Source: Agrocybe praecox
Lineage: Eukaryota; Basidiomycota; Agaricomycetes; Agaricales; Agrocybaceae
Assembly (NCBI GenBank): GCA_964017145.1
Contig: OZ024841.1
Span: 2,790,001 to 2,854,000, forward strand
Length of the DNA stretch: 64,000 bases
Direction of reading: 5' to 3'
Shown here: positions 1-12,231 of the stretch, in pieces
Layout: each line of letters starts with the position of its first letter
How positions within the stretch are numbered: position 1 is the stretch's first letter
Program-made: the position numbers and the translations under genes
The notes under the pieces: generated by a model
The model's database searches: none
Told to the model about the DNA's origin: nothing
What the model saw: only the letters and a program-made list of their open reading frames with translations

Positions 1-451
1 GTGGCGGCGGGCGTCAAGCTCTCGGCGAGAGTTGGGGGTACGACCGCGACCATGAGAGTCACCGTGCCTGCGAGCCTCGAGCTCACGACGTCCATGGGAG
101 TCGCCGTGTCGGCGAGCATCGAGCTCTCGGCGGGAGTTGGGGGTGCGACCACGAGAGTCTCCGTGCCTGCGTGCCTCCAACTCACGACGACCATGGGAAT
201 CACCGTGGCGGCGAGCGTCTAAGTCACGGCGACCATGAGAGTCTCCGTGGCGCCTAGTCTCGAGCTGAACAACCTCTTTGACGACTGGAACTTCACGAGT
301 AGCCAATTCTGCGGCACCCAAAGGAACGATCTAATGAAAAAATAAATCAGAATTGAGCAGTAAATATATATTAATCAATAATTACTGGAATAGCTTGTGC
401 AGAAAGGACTGCAGCGAGGACAAAGGCGATGAAGCTCTTGTTGAATTGCAT
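1..451 (-). CDS. Secreted repeat protein, putative Kex2-processed peptide precursor (3' end outside window)
   Basis: Two exons are visible on the minus strand: 451-386 and 330-1, joined by a 55-bp GT-AG intron (385-331) in phase 0. Exon 1 encodes a 22-residue signal peptide (MQFNKSF then a hydrophobic run ending SAQAIP). Exon 2 is open for all 110 codons to the window edge, so the C-terminus is missing. After a short leader (about residues 23-47), the protein consists of imperfect ~14-residue repeats with core HGDSHG, separated by RR-(D/E)L(D/E)A-RR. Two repeats carry an extra TPNS-RR segment. Nearly every unit is bounded by paired arginines, the cleavage signal of Kex2-type proteases in the Golgi. 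This resembles fungal Kex2-processed repeat proteins, some of which yield cyclic or signalling peptides. The product is unknown; the gene model is well supported by signal peptide, intron and frame. Confidence 0.75.
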
Positions 452-526
452 GTTGATAAGACTTGTTAGAAGTAGAGAAGTTTAGTCGAGTTGAAGACTG
501 GAAGAAAGGGAGGGAAATGGGAACCC

Positions 527-533
527 TTTTATA
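527..533 (-). promoter_or_regulatory. TATA box of the repeat-protein gene
   Basis: TATAAAA on the minus strand lies 76 bp upstream of the ATG at 451, at a sensible distance for transcription starting about 30 bp downstream and leaving a short 5' UTR. Confidence 0.5.
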
Positions 534-2765
534 CCGTTTAACTTACAGCAATAGGGATTGGATACCCTGATGATTTCATAGCTATTTTCTGAGAATAATG
601 GAGAGAGGTCTTGGCGTCAACTCAGAAAGACTGCAAGTTGCGCCATCTGGTTGCAATAAAAGATGAAAATAGGTCGCCAAGATGACTTAACGAACAAAGA
701 TGAAAGGAACTGAAGTTTCGAACCGACAGGTACTGGGAGCCATATTCCGCAGTCATATAGATGATTAACGACAGCGTAAGCTCTGTCGCAATCTAGAAAT
801 AAACCAGGGGCGTTTGAGATCGAAGTCCCTTTACTCGAGATTTACATACCATCAATTGAGCAGTGTTGTAGATGCTTAGAGTCAACCTATGAAGACAAGT
901 GTTAAATTTCCACGCAGTCCGAATTTTCAATCTCCATAGTTTGCCTAGTAGACCCAAGAGAGCTGCGGAGCTGCGCTTTCGAGAAATATTGTCCTTTTTG
1001 AGCTTGACCGGGTCAATTTCTTCTCATGAAAGGACTCCCGGTATACTCCCTGTTATTTATACTTGAAGTAGCGCCAAGGCTAGATAGAAATAGAACGGGA
1101 GTAAATTATAAGTAAAAGAAACAATAACCATAGTTTACTCACTATTTGTCATAGGAAGAAAGATTCGACTATACCACCGAATTGCATACAGAAAGCAGCT
1201 CACAAAATGATCGTACAATACGAGAGAAAAGGTAGCTCGTGCCCCACAAAACGTAAGGTCGATCAACGGAGATGCACGCGACAGGACGAGGGAAGTTCTC
1301 GAGGACATCTAGGAGATAGAGCTATAAACGGTCTCGAAGAACGACCGAAGCGCAGCAAAGAGACGCTTAGACATGCGAGAAACTGTTTAAAATTGACAGT
1401 GGGGGCGGTAAATTTGGAAATAAAAAAGCCTCGGTACATACCCATCAAGACATAGAGCAACGGTTAATCTCCCACTGTTTGCAGAGAGAAATCCACGTTT
1501 ATGACCCAGAGTGCCTATGTGTTCCCAGCGACACGGTACAGGGTATCGAAACAGCGTGCATCTGACATGTCCAGGGATTATAAAAAGATAGAATTTCACT
1601 CCAGTATTCATTTCGGGGCCGTGCCATAGCGTCCATGGATATGGATAGGAACCGATAACCGGGTATCTGGATACCACAGCGTCGAGTTTCCCGAGCAAAG
1701 GATGACGATATACCCAGTTCAGCGGAGTTGGCTTGAAGAGAATATACCACGGTCTGTAACATAAAACAATTCGAGAGCAGAAGTTATAAAGCATTGAAGA
1801 ATGAATTATAGACGCTGTTGTGTCGTGGTGGTGGTAGCAAGTTGTAAGCGTCGACGTGATGCATGATGTGAGAAATTTCAGAAAACCCCCTGAAACTTAC
1901 GAAACTTAAAAGAGTCCGAGAGTTGAAAGAGTCACGTGAGGAAGTTCACAGTCCAGACTCCACATGATGACTGGAATCTCCAACGTCCATTGCCTAGGGA
2001 TTGCCAAGGGATTGCAATTGGGGACCAAATATCTACAGGTATGGGGCAATCAAGCCCTTTCTTTCATATATGAAGTACAAGTAACAATGTCTGTGTATGT
2101 ACAGGTAACAGCCCTCACTGAAGCTATTTTGACATCGCATGTAATGATCCGATTCGTGTCACTATTTGGGGAAGTTGCACCGAAGCACCCTAAATTGGTG
2201 TGATAGTCCGCGATTGAGATTAGCGCCAGCGAGACAACAGAGATCGATACTACCGTTTAGTCATGGGCTCGAGTCACAATCCAATTCACAACTCGAATAA
2301 TCATAAATCATCTTGTAAGTATACAACAAGTATACCTATATTACACATGTCAACCAAACGTCAACAGGCTGTAGGTCGAACAGATGGAACCCGATGGACC
2401 TTCTCTCTAGAGTCACAAAAGTATTTAGACACCTTGAATGCGGCCATTTGCCTTTTCTGTATGGAGCTGCGAAAATACTTAAGTAGTTCGGAGTCGACCC
2501 TTACGTTTTGGCGTTCGATATTGGTTTTTATGGATCAGCTTGGAAGATTCGACAACAATCCTCATTACTTCCAGTTTTATACTCCAGCAGAGGAGAAAAA
2601 TCCCTCTGGCCGATGAGCGGTTAGGTGATGAGTACTGAGATTGCCCAAATAATCTGACTTGTGGTTCAATTGAAAGTTGCCTAGAAGAGGAGCTCTGTGT
2701 TCAGTACTGAGTAAAGAGATCAAGCTCTAACTTAAGAATACCTGGACACGAAGTGGAAAGGTCTT

Positions 2766-2913
2766 GTCAGGGTAGAGCAAAAACCCCGATATGGTAATGG
2801 ATGCCGCACATGCCGACTAAAGCAACCGTCTCACGTGCTGAGGTGGAACAGGTATGTCAGGGTATTGCAAAAACCCCAATATGGCAATGGATGCCGCACA
2901 TGCCGACTAAGGC
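2766..2913. repeat. Pair of direct repeats, about 58 bp, 90 bp apart
   Basis: 2766-2823 and 2856-2913 match at all but about six positions. Both copies contain an ATGG.AATGGATGCCGCACATGCC core. They lie in non-coding DNA. Confidence 0.8.
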
Positions 2914-5462
2914 TCTCGGTCTCGACTTGCATCGGACGTTCCTCGGGTATACCGGGTGCTTTTCTTATTCATCCTCTAAATATACCTCATTTTCCTATCT
3001 ATCAAATCGGCAGGCCTCCACTACAGTTCTCGAGTCCCTCCAATATCTGCATCCTGATGCGGTTGTGGTACATCAGCAAAAGCGACAAAACCTCCTGATG
3101 CAAGGTAGCCGTTACAAGTTCCCACGAAAATGGGCCAACCTTGGAAGGTCATGGTATGGTACCAAAATAATTGTACTGCACTCCAATCGTGCGCCTATCT
3201 TTGGCCAAAGAATTTAAGGGATGAAAATATATATCCTGTGTATACAAGCTCTTCGTAAGAATTGAGTTAGATAGCGAGGTGACTTCAAACCATTTGTACT
3301 ACATACATGTTACAGCACATCATTTTTGTATCTGTCCAAGCCATTGTTAATTTATGGGGTTTTCATGTAAAATCCAGTGATATATTATTTCTAATAGACC
3401 TCGGTGGCAGTATTTTACTTGACTTTTACGGTGCTTATGTTAAGTCTATCTTATCACGTGCACGTATATCCAAGGCTTTGGCTCTTGCTGTTTGTGCCGC
3501 TCCGGCATTTGCACATTGACTTGACAAACACGACCAAGCAGCGCGACAATTAGACGTTCGTCGTTCAAAGTGTTTCGCTTCTCTTCCTCAACCACCATTC
3601 ACTTGCTCCCTTGTTTATCACCGCCTCGCTATATCAATGCACAAAATATGGCATCTAGGACACGAAATGTATGGAAACAATACTCATTAGGCCTCCTCGT
3701 CACTGGATGCTCAGCTTCCGCTCCTGAGACCAACACAGGCGGCCCTCGAATGTCTGGGCCGTGCCTTCATACGACAGACTGATATGGTATAGTGAGCCTT
3801 TCAAACATTTGCTGAATTTACTGTTTTGCTAATAGAAACATCTGAGGCATAGGGGTCATTCCTGTGTCATCATGGCGGTTACCGTGCAGTGCAAAAGCGC
3901 ATATATGCGCCCAAAATTATTTGATTGAGACACAAGGGTATGTTTTTACATCCCTCTATTAAATTTATGCGCCAATATAGCATACCCTTTATAGAATAGG
4001 CCAGTGGTCACTCAATAAAGCGCACATATGTGCTAGTGGTGAGTTATACCACCCTTTTATCTAATATATGCGTTGTCTTTCTTACCTATGCAGATATTAT
4101 TGCACGCCAGGGGACAATATCTGTACGTTTTATTTTATCTTATGTGTAAATCTTTTGTTTTTGTGTCTGATTAGGTCCGATTTTAGGTTCACCGTGTTTA
4201 TACAAGCAATGGAAGGTATGATAAATATTTCATGATGTCATTTCAGTTTCTTTGTGGTGGCTTTCGGTAGTTTCTCTCATTTTCTCGCCGTCGTGTACAG
4301 TATACGTACATTTATATTACGCAATTTTCCATCTATAAATTCAATTTTACTACCTCCTTTGTACGGAAATTGTCTGGACAGCGTGAAATGAAATAGAATT
4401 AGCCACGAGTAAGCCAGGGTGTCCAGCCAATGGCCATCCAAGGTGAGAGAAAGTTTACCGTTCATAGAATGACTAGAATAAATTGTATCGCCTTGCAAGG
4501 TTACCAATGTTGGTACACTTTGGAAGGAAATGTTGTCCATCTATTCGAACGTAAGGTACCGCATAGACTTGCGCACGTGGTGGTCCTTGTAGTCCTTGGA
4601 AGGACCTTCCATTCGAAGGTAAGCTCTTGTCGCTTTGCTGATGTATCATTCCTGTGTTAGAATAGAGGACAGATTGTATTCCTACTTGGGGAGCATTGTT
4701 GAAGGATTGCGGAATGAAAGTGTCATGAATTCCCTCCGACTTATCTAATCTTATCTCGTTCTATTTTTATTCCTTCTTTGATTTCTTCCTAGTTCCGTAT
4801 TATTTCAAAACAATTATCATTTAGTTTGATATTAGCTAGCCTCCTATTGTAAATCCTATATAAGTAGCTAGTTTTCCCCTTCGTTGACTCTCTTTACGAG
4901 ATCAACGCAGTGTAATGGATCTCATTTGACTTGTCGCTTGGTCATCATTTCCGTTTTGGGATCACATCATTACAGAAAGTCATTCCCATTGATGGGTGAG
5001 TCATGTTATAAGACATTGGATAATATGCTAATAGACAGTTTGAATTAGTATAAATAAATTTCTCAAGTCATGACATTGAATATACCAGGATACACCGAAG
5101 ATGCAGGTGCTGCCGGCCATGGTATGTTGTTGTCGAAGGCACTCGGCATGTTTGCAGTTTGGTTTTTGGTGGTACTAACGTTAAGGTTTGCCAATGGAGC
5201 AGACTCAATACAGTGCGTAGAGAACTTTACATAGGATGCACGGAGTGCATACTACATGGTATTATGTAAAGAGGAGGTAAGGAAGTCATAATAAATATAT
5301 AGAATAAAAGGCATACCTCAGTGTGTATAGAATGAACTGAGGAATGGAAAAGAACACAATTCAGGATATGGGTTCAAGTGATACACACATCGTAAGGTGC
5401 GACTACTGATAAACAGAAAGAAACCGTAAATGTTACATTATTCTAAGTTTCTAAAATAGCAC

Positions 5463-5514
5463 ATTCCCGTATTCCTGTGTCCAGGAATCGCCCGTAGGGC
5501 AGTTTAACGGGAAT
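5463..5514. repeat. 52-bp foldable repeat, copy 1
   Basis: The outer arms ATTCCCGT and ACGGGAAT pair perfectly. Inside are two further hairpins, TTCCTG-TGTC-CAGGAA and GCCC-GTA-GGGC, giving a three-way-junction fold. A second copy of the same 52-bp length is at 20024-20075. Confidence 0.75.
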
Positions 5515-6041
5515 ACATAGCGGCTGAGGAGGGTAAACTCGGCAAGTGGACGGGAAACTAAATTTAGTTCCCGATGAGCAATGCCGATAATGCCGAGAGA
5601 TCCTAACCAATGGGCAACTAGGTATGAAACGAACACCCAGACAACCGCGCCAATCACTTTGCTCCGAGATTCTGCAATGAAAATAGATCTTTTATGCGTA
5701 TGTCATGTCTGGCTGGAATTCTACCTTTCGTCTCAATATAGTATGTCTCTCAGAAATACCTCTTTACTAAGTATATTCCTCTTTCATAAGGAGCCTATTT
5801 AATGTTTATTCTCCGATTCTAATCCAACAACAAATGATCTATCTTTAGCTATGATCTAAGCTATTTTTGTTGACAGCGACTGGTCCCGGTCATTGTCACC
5901 AGAGCGCCGGTTGTTGTTCTTTCTTTCTCCCACCCTCTTTGCTTTCCCTGTTCCCCTCCACCCTGATAGGTGCCCTACTCGCTGGTCGCTGTTATCCTAC
6001 ATTCTTTTATCATTATTTAACGCATCGTTCTCGGCTCTCGT

Positions 6042-8882
6042 ATGGCAAGTTATAAACGTTTTTCAGCAGCATCCAAGTCAAGTTTCTTCCCACCTACAAG
6101 CAAAACTCCTGAGCCACAGACAAGGGCAGGTTCTATTAGAGACTCCTGGGGTGGGCTGAGTAGACATGTGAGTTGTACTTCCCTTGGTTCAGTGGCGGGT
6201 CATTCAAGTAACTTTCCCCAGGATTCTGTCACAGACAAGGTGAATTATTGCCACTAGCGTTGCATCATAACGAAGACGGACATTAACGCCATATTCTGCA
6301 ATGAAGTTTGGTCTAGGACCTTCTCCAGCGGATTGGGGAGTCCCACTACACACGAGGGAGGATGATGATGACCTGCACAATCCAAGAGTTGATAATGGGA
6401 GCGGAGGCTTTATTTCCCTGCGAGCTATTTCCAATCTCGGATGCCTCATTGTTCTTGTAGTTGGAGTTATGGCTTTATTGTGAGTGCTGAGTTTTATGCA
6501 TCCTGAGTGCATGTCTGATAAGTATCTAGTGCTGGTCAGTTACTTCCCTCTGTCTTCCAAATACGTGTACTTCACAACAGTTCAAGGCTATCCGATTATA
6601 AGTCACTTCATCCGCACCAGTCAGACGAATCAAGGGGGATTCAATCTGGGCGGCGTTAATGCGACAGGCCAGGTTCCAAAACTTTCTAACGTCGATGGAT
6701 TGATCGACAGGGATACGCCCAAAGATGCTTACACCAAAAAGTCCTACGAAAATCCGGATCAAGATATGGTTTTGGTATTCTCGGACGAGTTTAACCAAGA
6801 AGGAAGGACATTTTACCCAGGAGACGATCCGTACTGGGAGGCAGTGGACCTACATTATTGGGGTACTGTGAGTGGAGATTTGGTATATTCTGTCTCATTT
6901 TTCCTCAACGAGGACTGTATAGGTGGATCTAGAGTGGTACGACCCAATGCAAGGTATATTCGTTAGACCCTTCTAAACGACATGTCCTAACGCACTTTGA
7001 AGCGACAACATCTGGAGGCTACCTACGTTTGAGAATCGACCGAGTGGATGATCCCGCAGATAACCATAATCTCACGTTTCGTTCTGGAATGGTATGTGTT
7101 AGAGCTACTACGACCCTTTAACTGTGGATTTAAACTACTTTGTTACAGATTCAATCATGGTGAGAGAACTCGAGCTCATGTGAGGTGTATCGTCTCATAA
7201 GAGAGTGCGCAGGAATAAGTTTTGCTTCACTGGCGGCATGATCGAAGGTATGCAAGCTCATCATTAGTAAAGTATGCCGCTCACAGAACATTAACACAGC
7301 TGGTCTTATGTTGCCTGGATCATCATCGGTCAGTGGACTGTGGCCTGCTTTGTAAGTTTTTTTTAGTCTTGTTACATGTGCACCACTTTACGAAAACACC
7401 CACTCTTTAAAGATGGACCATGGGCAATTTAGGTCGGGCAGGCTACGGAGCTAGCTTAGAAGGGCTAGTGAGAATAAGCATCTCTTATAACTCGACTTCC
7501 AGTTTCACTGATGATTATATGACAGTGGCCATATTCGTACGATTCCTGCGACGTGGGAACATTACCGAACCAAACGTTCCCTCTATCACAAACTGATGGT
7601 GTCCTTCAGCCCGTTGCTGCCACTGTCAATGGTGATCCACAAAACGGGGGTGTTCTGGTATGTCTGTAGCGTACTCCTATTGCTACAAACACTGATTTTC
7701 GGCAGTCCTTCCTTCCGGGTCAAAGGCTTTGTATGTTCAATCCTATCCCAATCAAACCTTCTCAATGCTCATAATTGATGTTATTAAGCTGCATGCACAT
7801 GTGCTGGTGAGGCGCATCCAGGGCCTAAGCACCAAGATGGCACCTTTGTGGGCAGATCGTCTCCAGAAATTGATGTTATTGAAGCCATCGTCAATACTGG
7901 AGAGGGATTTGTGCGTTACCTTCAATCCCTTACTAGGTCAATAGTGTTGACGTTTCAAATAACCAAAACGTATAGGTGTCGCAATCCTCGCAATGGGCGC
8001 CATTCAATGTATGTGGTTGTTTCTTCGCCTACATATTTGTGGTAATACCCTGACACGGATATCGATATTAGGCCCAATATCGATGGGATAATGCTACCAA
8101 CCTGGTTATATATGATTCCGATGTCACTCAACTGAACGGTTACGTCGGCGGTGAGTATCTAGAAATATTAGTTATACACATGAGCTATATGAGCTGCATA
8201 TAGGTGCCTTCCAACAAACAACAAGTGGCCTCTCTCAGACGAATCAAAGCTGCTACGAGGCAGAGGCTGCATGCTTCTCTGTTTATGGATTCGAGTACAA
8301 GACTGGGTGCATTTCTATTTCTTTGTCAGCGTTTCTTTGGCTGATTTCTATATTTAGATTTGATGACGGATACATCACCTGGGTAAATGATGGCAAGCTG
8401 GCATGGACGTTGAAAAATGCGGGAATGGGACCAGACAGTGCGACAGAGATCGGAAAGCGATTTATAGCACAAGAGCCAATGGTGCGTCCTTTCTTTATCC
8501 AAAAAAACTCCTCAAAAGCCCTCTTTTCTCACTGCCAACTTTTTTCAAATAAACAGTACATCATTGCCAACCTCGGTCTATCACTCGGATTCGGTGATGT
8601 GGACTTTGAGAACCTCGTATTCCCATCTACCATGAGTATCGACTATATCCGAGTCTATCAACCGGCAGATTCCATAAATGTTGGTTGCGATCCAGATGAT
8701 TTCCCTACGACAAATTACATCCAGCAGTGAGTATTATATCAAATAATGTTACGTGTGATGTTCCTAAATAATCATATTTGCACTCTAGGTTCCAAGAAGC
8801 GTATACAAATCCCAATTTAACAACATGGGTGGACGATTTTAAGCAGACCTGGCCAAAGAACAAGCTGGCAGATAGTTGTTAG
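6042..8882 (+). CDS. GH16 glucan-modifying membrane protein, KRE6/SKN1 family
   Basis: This type II membrane protein belongs to the family needed for beta-1,6-glucan assembly in the fungal wall, acting in the secretory pathway. I model 18 exons: 6042-6239, 6307-6479, 6603-6867, 6923-6953, 7003-7091, 7149-7159, 7213-7247, 7300-7351, 7413-7467, 7526-7657, 7706-7730, 7789-7910, 7976-8008, 8072-8150, 8204-8306, 8358-8481, 8557-8726 and 8789-8882 (596 aa). The cytosolic N-terminus and one membrane segment (LGCLIVLVVGVMALL) are in exons 1-2. The family block DMVLVFSDEFN...PYWEAVDLHYWGT is in exon 3. The GH16 catalytic ExDxxE appears as EIDVIE in exon 12. Conserved LWPA, MGNLGRAGYGAS, YDSCDVGT and SAC.C.G.HPGPK blocks follow. 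One oddity: the obvious acceptor at 6580 is 1 nt out of frame, so the model uses 6602 and loses a short conserved piece. The exact first ATG is uncertain, and a 54-bp in-frame intron in exon 1 is possible. Confidence 0.88.
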
Positions 8883-9829
8883 CAAGAACTTCAACCATTG
8901 ATTGGTTTTTTATAGTAGTATATTGCTGCAAGTGCTTTATTTATGATGCTTTCGTTTATGGATGTGTTGTTGTTTGCATGGACCCATATAGGTGTAGGTG
9001 TACGGTTGTCAAGCTTTGAATTGGTGTAGTGTGTATGCTTAATTTACTCTGTAGATACCCTTGTTAAGTAGTGTAATGACGATATCCTTGCCATGACGTT
9101 CAAAGTACTTTGGATTCAAGGCTAAGCGGGAGTGAAATGATTGGTCTCAGTTGGGTACACTACACTACTCACTCCGGCGAAACTATGCAGGAAGTAGAAA
9201 TTTGTTTTGTAAGTATACGGCCGGATCCCTCATTTAGTTTTATCGCCAACAATGTATTCCTTGATATTCGAGCGACGTCGATAAACGTTTCACATAAGTA
9301 CTCCGCCCATCTTTATTCAACTACCAGCAACATTGTGGAGAGCTATCTCAAGCCTCTTTAAACTAAACGAGAACGATCTGGGATCAACAACCCTGCGAGA
9401 ATAATGTGTATTTTATTGTTTCATGCACGCGCCTTTGGAGTGTAGCTGAAGTTGAACGCGAGCTCCCAGCGCAGGAAATCATATCTGTAGCACATGCTTT
9501 CAAAAATAAGTGTATGTCAAGTGGGTATCATGACGAGGATTTACCGAAAATCTTCAGATATGTTCAAGATATGGCAAGATTAGAACAAGCTTGGCATTCT
9601 CGCGTAAGGCTTCTAAACAAGCGCCGGAGGCTTGGCATTACCGTGAGATACTCTTTTCGTGGTTTGCGGTCATATATTTCTAGTACACGATATAATTCAC
9701 GACGGGTATATATTCTCGAAGAAATATGCTGTAGCGAGGCATCAACTTCAGCTGGTCTGATCTTCTTCAAACTCACAACATCGGCAGGACCGAGATTGCC
9801 CAACAGTTCAGAAACTCTTTCATATCACG
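8883..9829. other. Intergenic, nothing recognised
   Basis: Only short unsupported frames are present. The last 140 bp hold AT-rich TATA-like stretches (about 9691-9697) and a 15-bp tract, TCAGCTGGTCTGATC, shared with the leader of the paralogous gene at 17222, so this end is probably promoter and leader of the gene at 9830. Confidence 0.5.
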
Positions 9830-10491
9830 ATGAAATTCTCCATCAGCTTCTTTACAGTTTTCACAGTTTTACTCGCTGTCCATGCACTTCCATCTTCCAC
9901 TAACAAACAAGATCCTGCTTCATCGGTAGACTACACAGGCAACCACGTAGAGTCCAGGCAAGCTGCAGAGATTGCAGCAATCAGTGCGGCGGCAGACTTG
10001 GGTTACAAAGTTGGAGGCTCTATAGGCGATATCATTGTCGGTTTTAGGCACAAAATCAATGATGACAAGAAGGCACGTACGTCCATGCGTAATGATTCTG
10101 GTCAGGAAGGTTGACCTAAATTGATTGTAGATGCGGGCTGGTTGGACAATGAACATGGTCAACCAACTTAGAAGTCGATATCCTGGATTTAACTTTGTTG
10201 TCTGCCACACGAAACATAGAACAAGTTTCTCTGGTAAACGTAATGTTGACTGGCTTCACGCACATAAGGAAGTCAAAGTCTCCTTCCATAAAACGGTTGG
10301 GTTAGTCCCGACGTCGAATTCTGTGAATTTCTTTCAAATCTCACATCTGTTCCGATTGTTAGATACGAGATATACTGGTTCAAAAAAGGAATCTTTGAGC
10401 TTCTAGGAGACGGAGGCTTGCTTAAAGTGAGCATTTCAGCCTTATGGTATCATGCACCTCTAAGACCAGAATTGAATTCGCAAAGCCTTAA
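9830..10491 (+). CDS. Small secreted protein of unknown function, copy 1
   Basis: This is a paralogue of the gene at 17222. Exons are 9830-10072, 10131-10300, 10363-10426 and probably 10465-10491 (about 167 aa). Exons 2 and 3 have exactly the lengths of their counterparts in the other copy (170 and 64 bp). The N-terminus is a signal peptide (MKFSISFF...VHALP). The shared domain has a FNFVVCHT block near its centre and a YEIYW block in exon 3. The first intron needs a GC donor (AAG|GCACGT), since no GT site keeps frame. The last intron would be only 38 bp, and exon 4 retains only the final residues (..EFAKP), so the 3' end may be shortened or decaying. No function is recognised. The adjacent downstream gene is a secreted GH3 enzyme, as in the second module. 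Confidence 0.68.
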
Positions 10492-12231
10492 TTGTACACG
10501 CCCCACGGTGTCCGGGAGCAACATGGTTCGACTTCTTGAAGGTTTCTTGGTGATCCTTCTCATTCGGCTTTCCTACACTCTTTATCTTATCATAAGGAAA
10601 ATAGAGTATTCTTCCGGCAGTTTCACGCCCAAACTGAGCTCTGGATACTGTCTCGAACCTCGGACGGCCAACACAAAGTAATGCCGTTTGGGAGCGTGGA
10701 TTAATGCGCGTGATGATGCGTTTATCGGACATTGCCGAAAACATTCCAAACACCCAAAATGTCAGTGAAAGTGAGCGCATCCGAATTGAGAAATAGTGTA
10801 TAAGACTGTGGAGTACCTATTATATTTTCTGCACTGTGGCGAGTTAGTTTACTTTACCAGAGGGTGGACTAGAATAGCGGAAAAGCCAACGTTATGTGAT
10901 GACTAACAAGCGAAAGTTACAATCAAAAATCAAAACGTGAATTTTAACCATGTCGCTTCCGGACACCGTACAGGCGTAACTATCCATAACAAGGCTTTAT
11001 GGGCGCCGATTACGAGTCCTCCGTAGAGGACGATTTTTTCTTTTATCGCTTGCATTCACCTTTTAATCTTGTCACTGTTAAGAGGCCGGGTATATCGCGT
11101 ACCCATTTATCCGGTTGCCGGCTGTTTCCGTGCTAGAAATATATCGTTAGGCCAGGATCCTGTCACGTCCACATACATCTTAAAGTGGGGTAGTTTTTAC
11201 TTGTAAAACATAATTTAAGGATAATTAGTCAATTTAATTTTAAACAAGGACTCGTACATACTATGCGTTGCAATGGCTCACATCAACAAGTATAACATGC
11301 ACTGTTACGCAAATCTGCGCGTGTTTCGCAGCTTTTCTTCGGATCTGAGGTCTGCAATATCAAACTACAGGATATATCGAGGACAACATCATAAATAGAG
11401 AAGTATTAAGAGCGCAAAGGCCTGCGGGGCGTGAAGCTCCGGCTTCCCCAAGTAAGCCAATTTTAGATTCTATTTTCTTGATAGGACGTTTCAAATTTTG
11501 AGACAAAATTATGATATATACACTAGCTGTAGCTTAAAATTAAACTTGAAAACTCAAGCGCTTGCCAGGCATAATCTTTGCATAATCTCCTCAGAGAGCC
11601 TTATACTATAACTTATAGTCAGCTCCTGCGTTGTCAGGTGATCGTGTGCGAGTTGAAATTGCATTTGGAAATTTGATGCGCTGGCGCTGGCCGTTTATTT
11701 TCTTACAGGCCATTGACATTCAACCGTTCAAGGGTGAGACCAAATGCTTAGTTACCTGGTCTAATTTTCTAATATACTAATCATGGTAAAGGATCATTTT
11801 GTTCCTAACCACTGCAGACCTTCTTCAACAAGTGATGAATTCCTATACTTATCATTTTACATCATTAGCTTGAATTGTCCTAGATTTATCTTTATACATT
11901 TAGGTTCAAAACCTCACGACTACCCTGATTATATGGAAAGAAGACATCATATGCGGCATTTACAACTTAATATGTCTCAAAAACATTATTTCGTATCCGA
12001 AATGACATCGCCCGACATTTGGTGATTAACAATGATAGCGTTCCCGATGTAATGATGCTGATACAGACCTTTTTGATGACCTTCTTAAATGCATTCGGTG
12101 CTCATCAGGACCATAGTATCTGAGAGTATTATCAGGCAGTAAAAAAAGCTACAATGATCTCTGTGGGTCTGACGAAGGTACAAATAAACGCAGGTGGAGC
12201 ACTCTCCACCCAAAATCACCAGAATTCTGCC
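10492..12231. other. Intergenic, nothing recognised
   Basis: No long or conserved open frame is present. The last part is presumed promoter of the GH3 gene that follows, but I see no clear TATA box. Confidence 0.45.

Larger units (their letters stand above)
534..6041. other. Gene-poor stretch, no recognisable gene
   Basis: Only short open frames occur here and none shows a recognisable domain, signal peptide with a continuing gene model, or paralogue in the window. It holds a pair of 58-bp direct repeats (2766 and 2856), two perfect palindromes (3897 and 4022), one copy of a 52-bp foldable repeat (5463) and a near-perfect inverted repeat around 5550-5570. The last 150 bp are pyrimidine-rich, as often seen just before fungal genes. 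Confidence 0.5.

Noticed and set aside
1..222. Plus-strand open frame with repeats, or a CRISPR-like array
   Set aside because: The repeats are coding repeats of the minus-strand secreted protein. Spacing and spacers do not fit CRISPR, and the genome is fungal.
4697..4972. Possible solo LTR (TGTTGAAGG ... CATTACA with an internal TATATAAG)
   Set aside because: No target-site duplication flanks the proposed ends, and no second copy or internal sequence is visible in the window.
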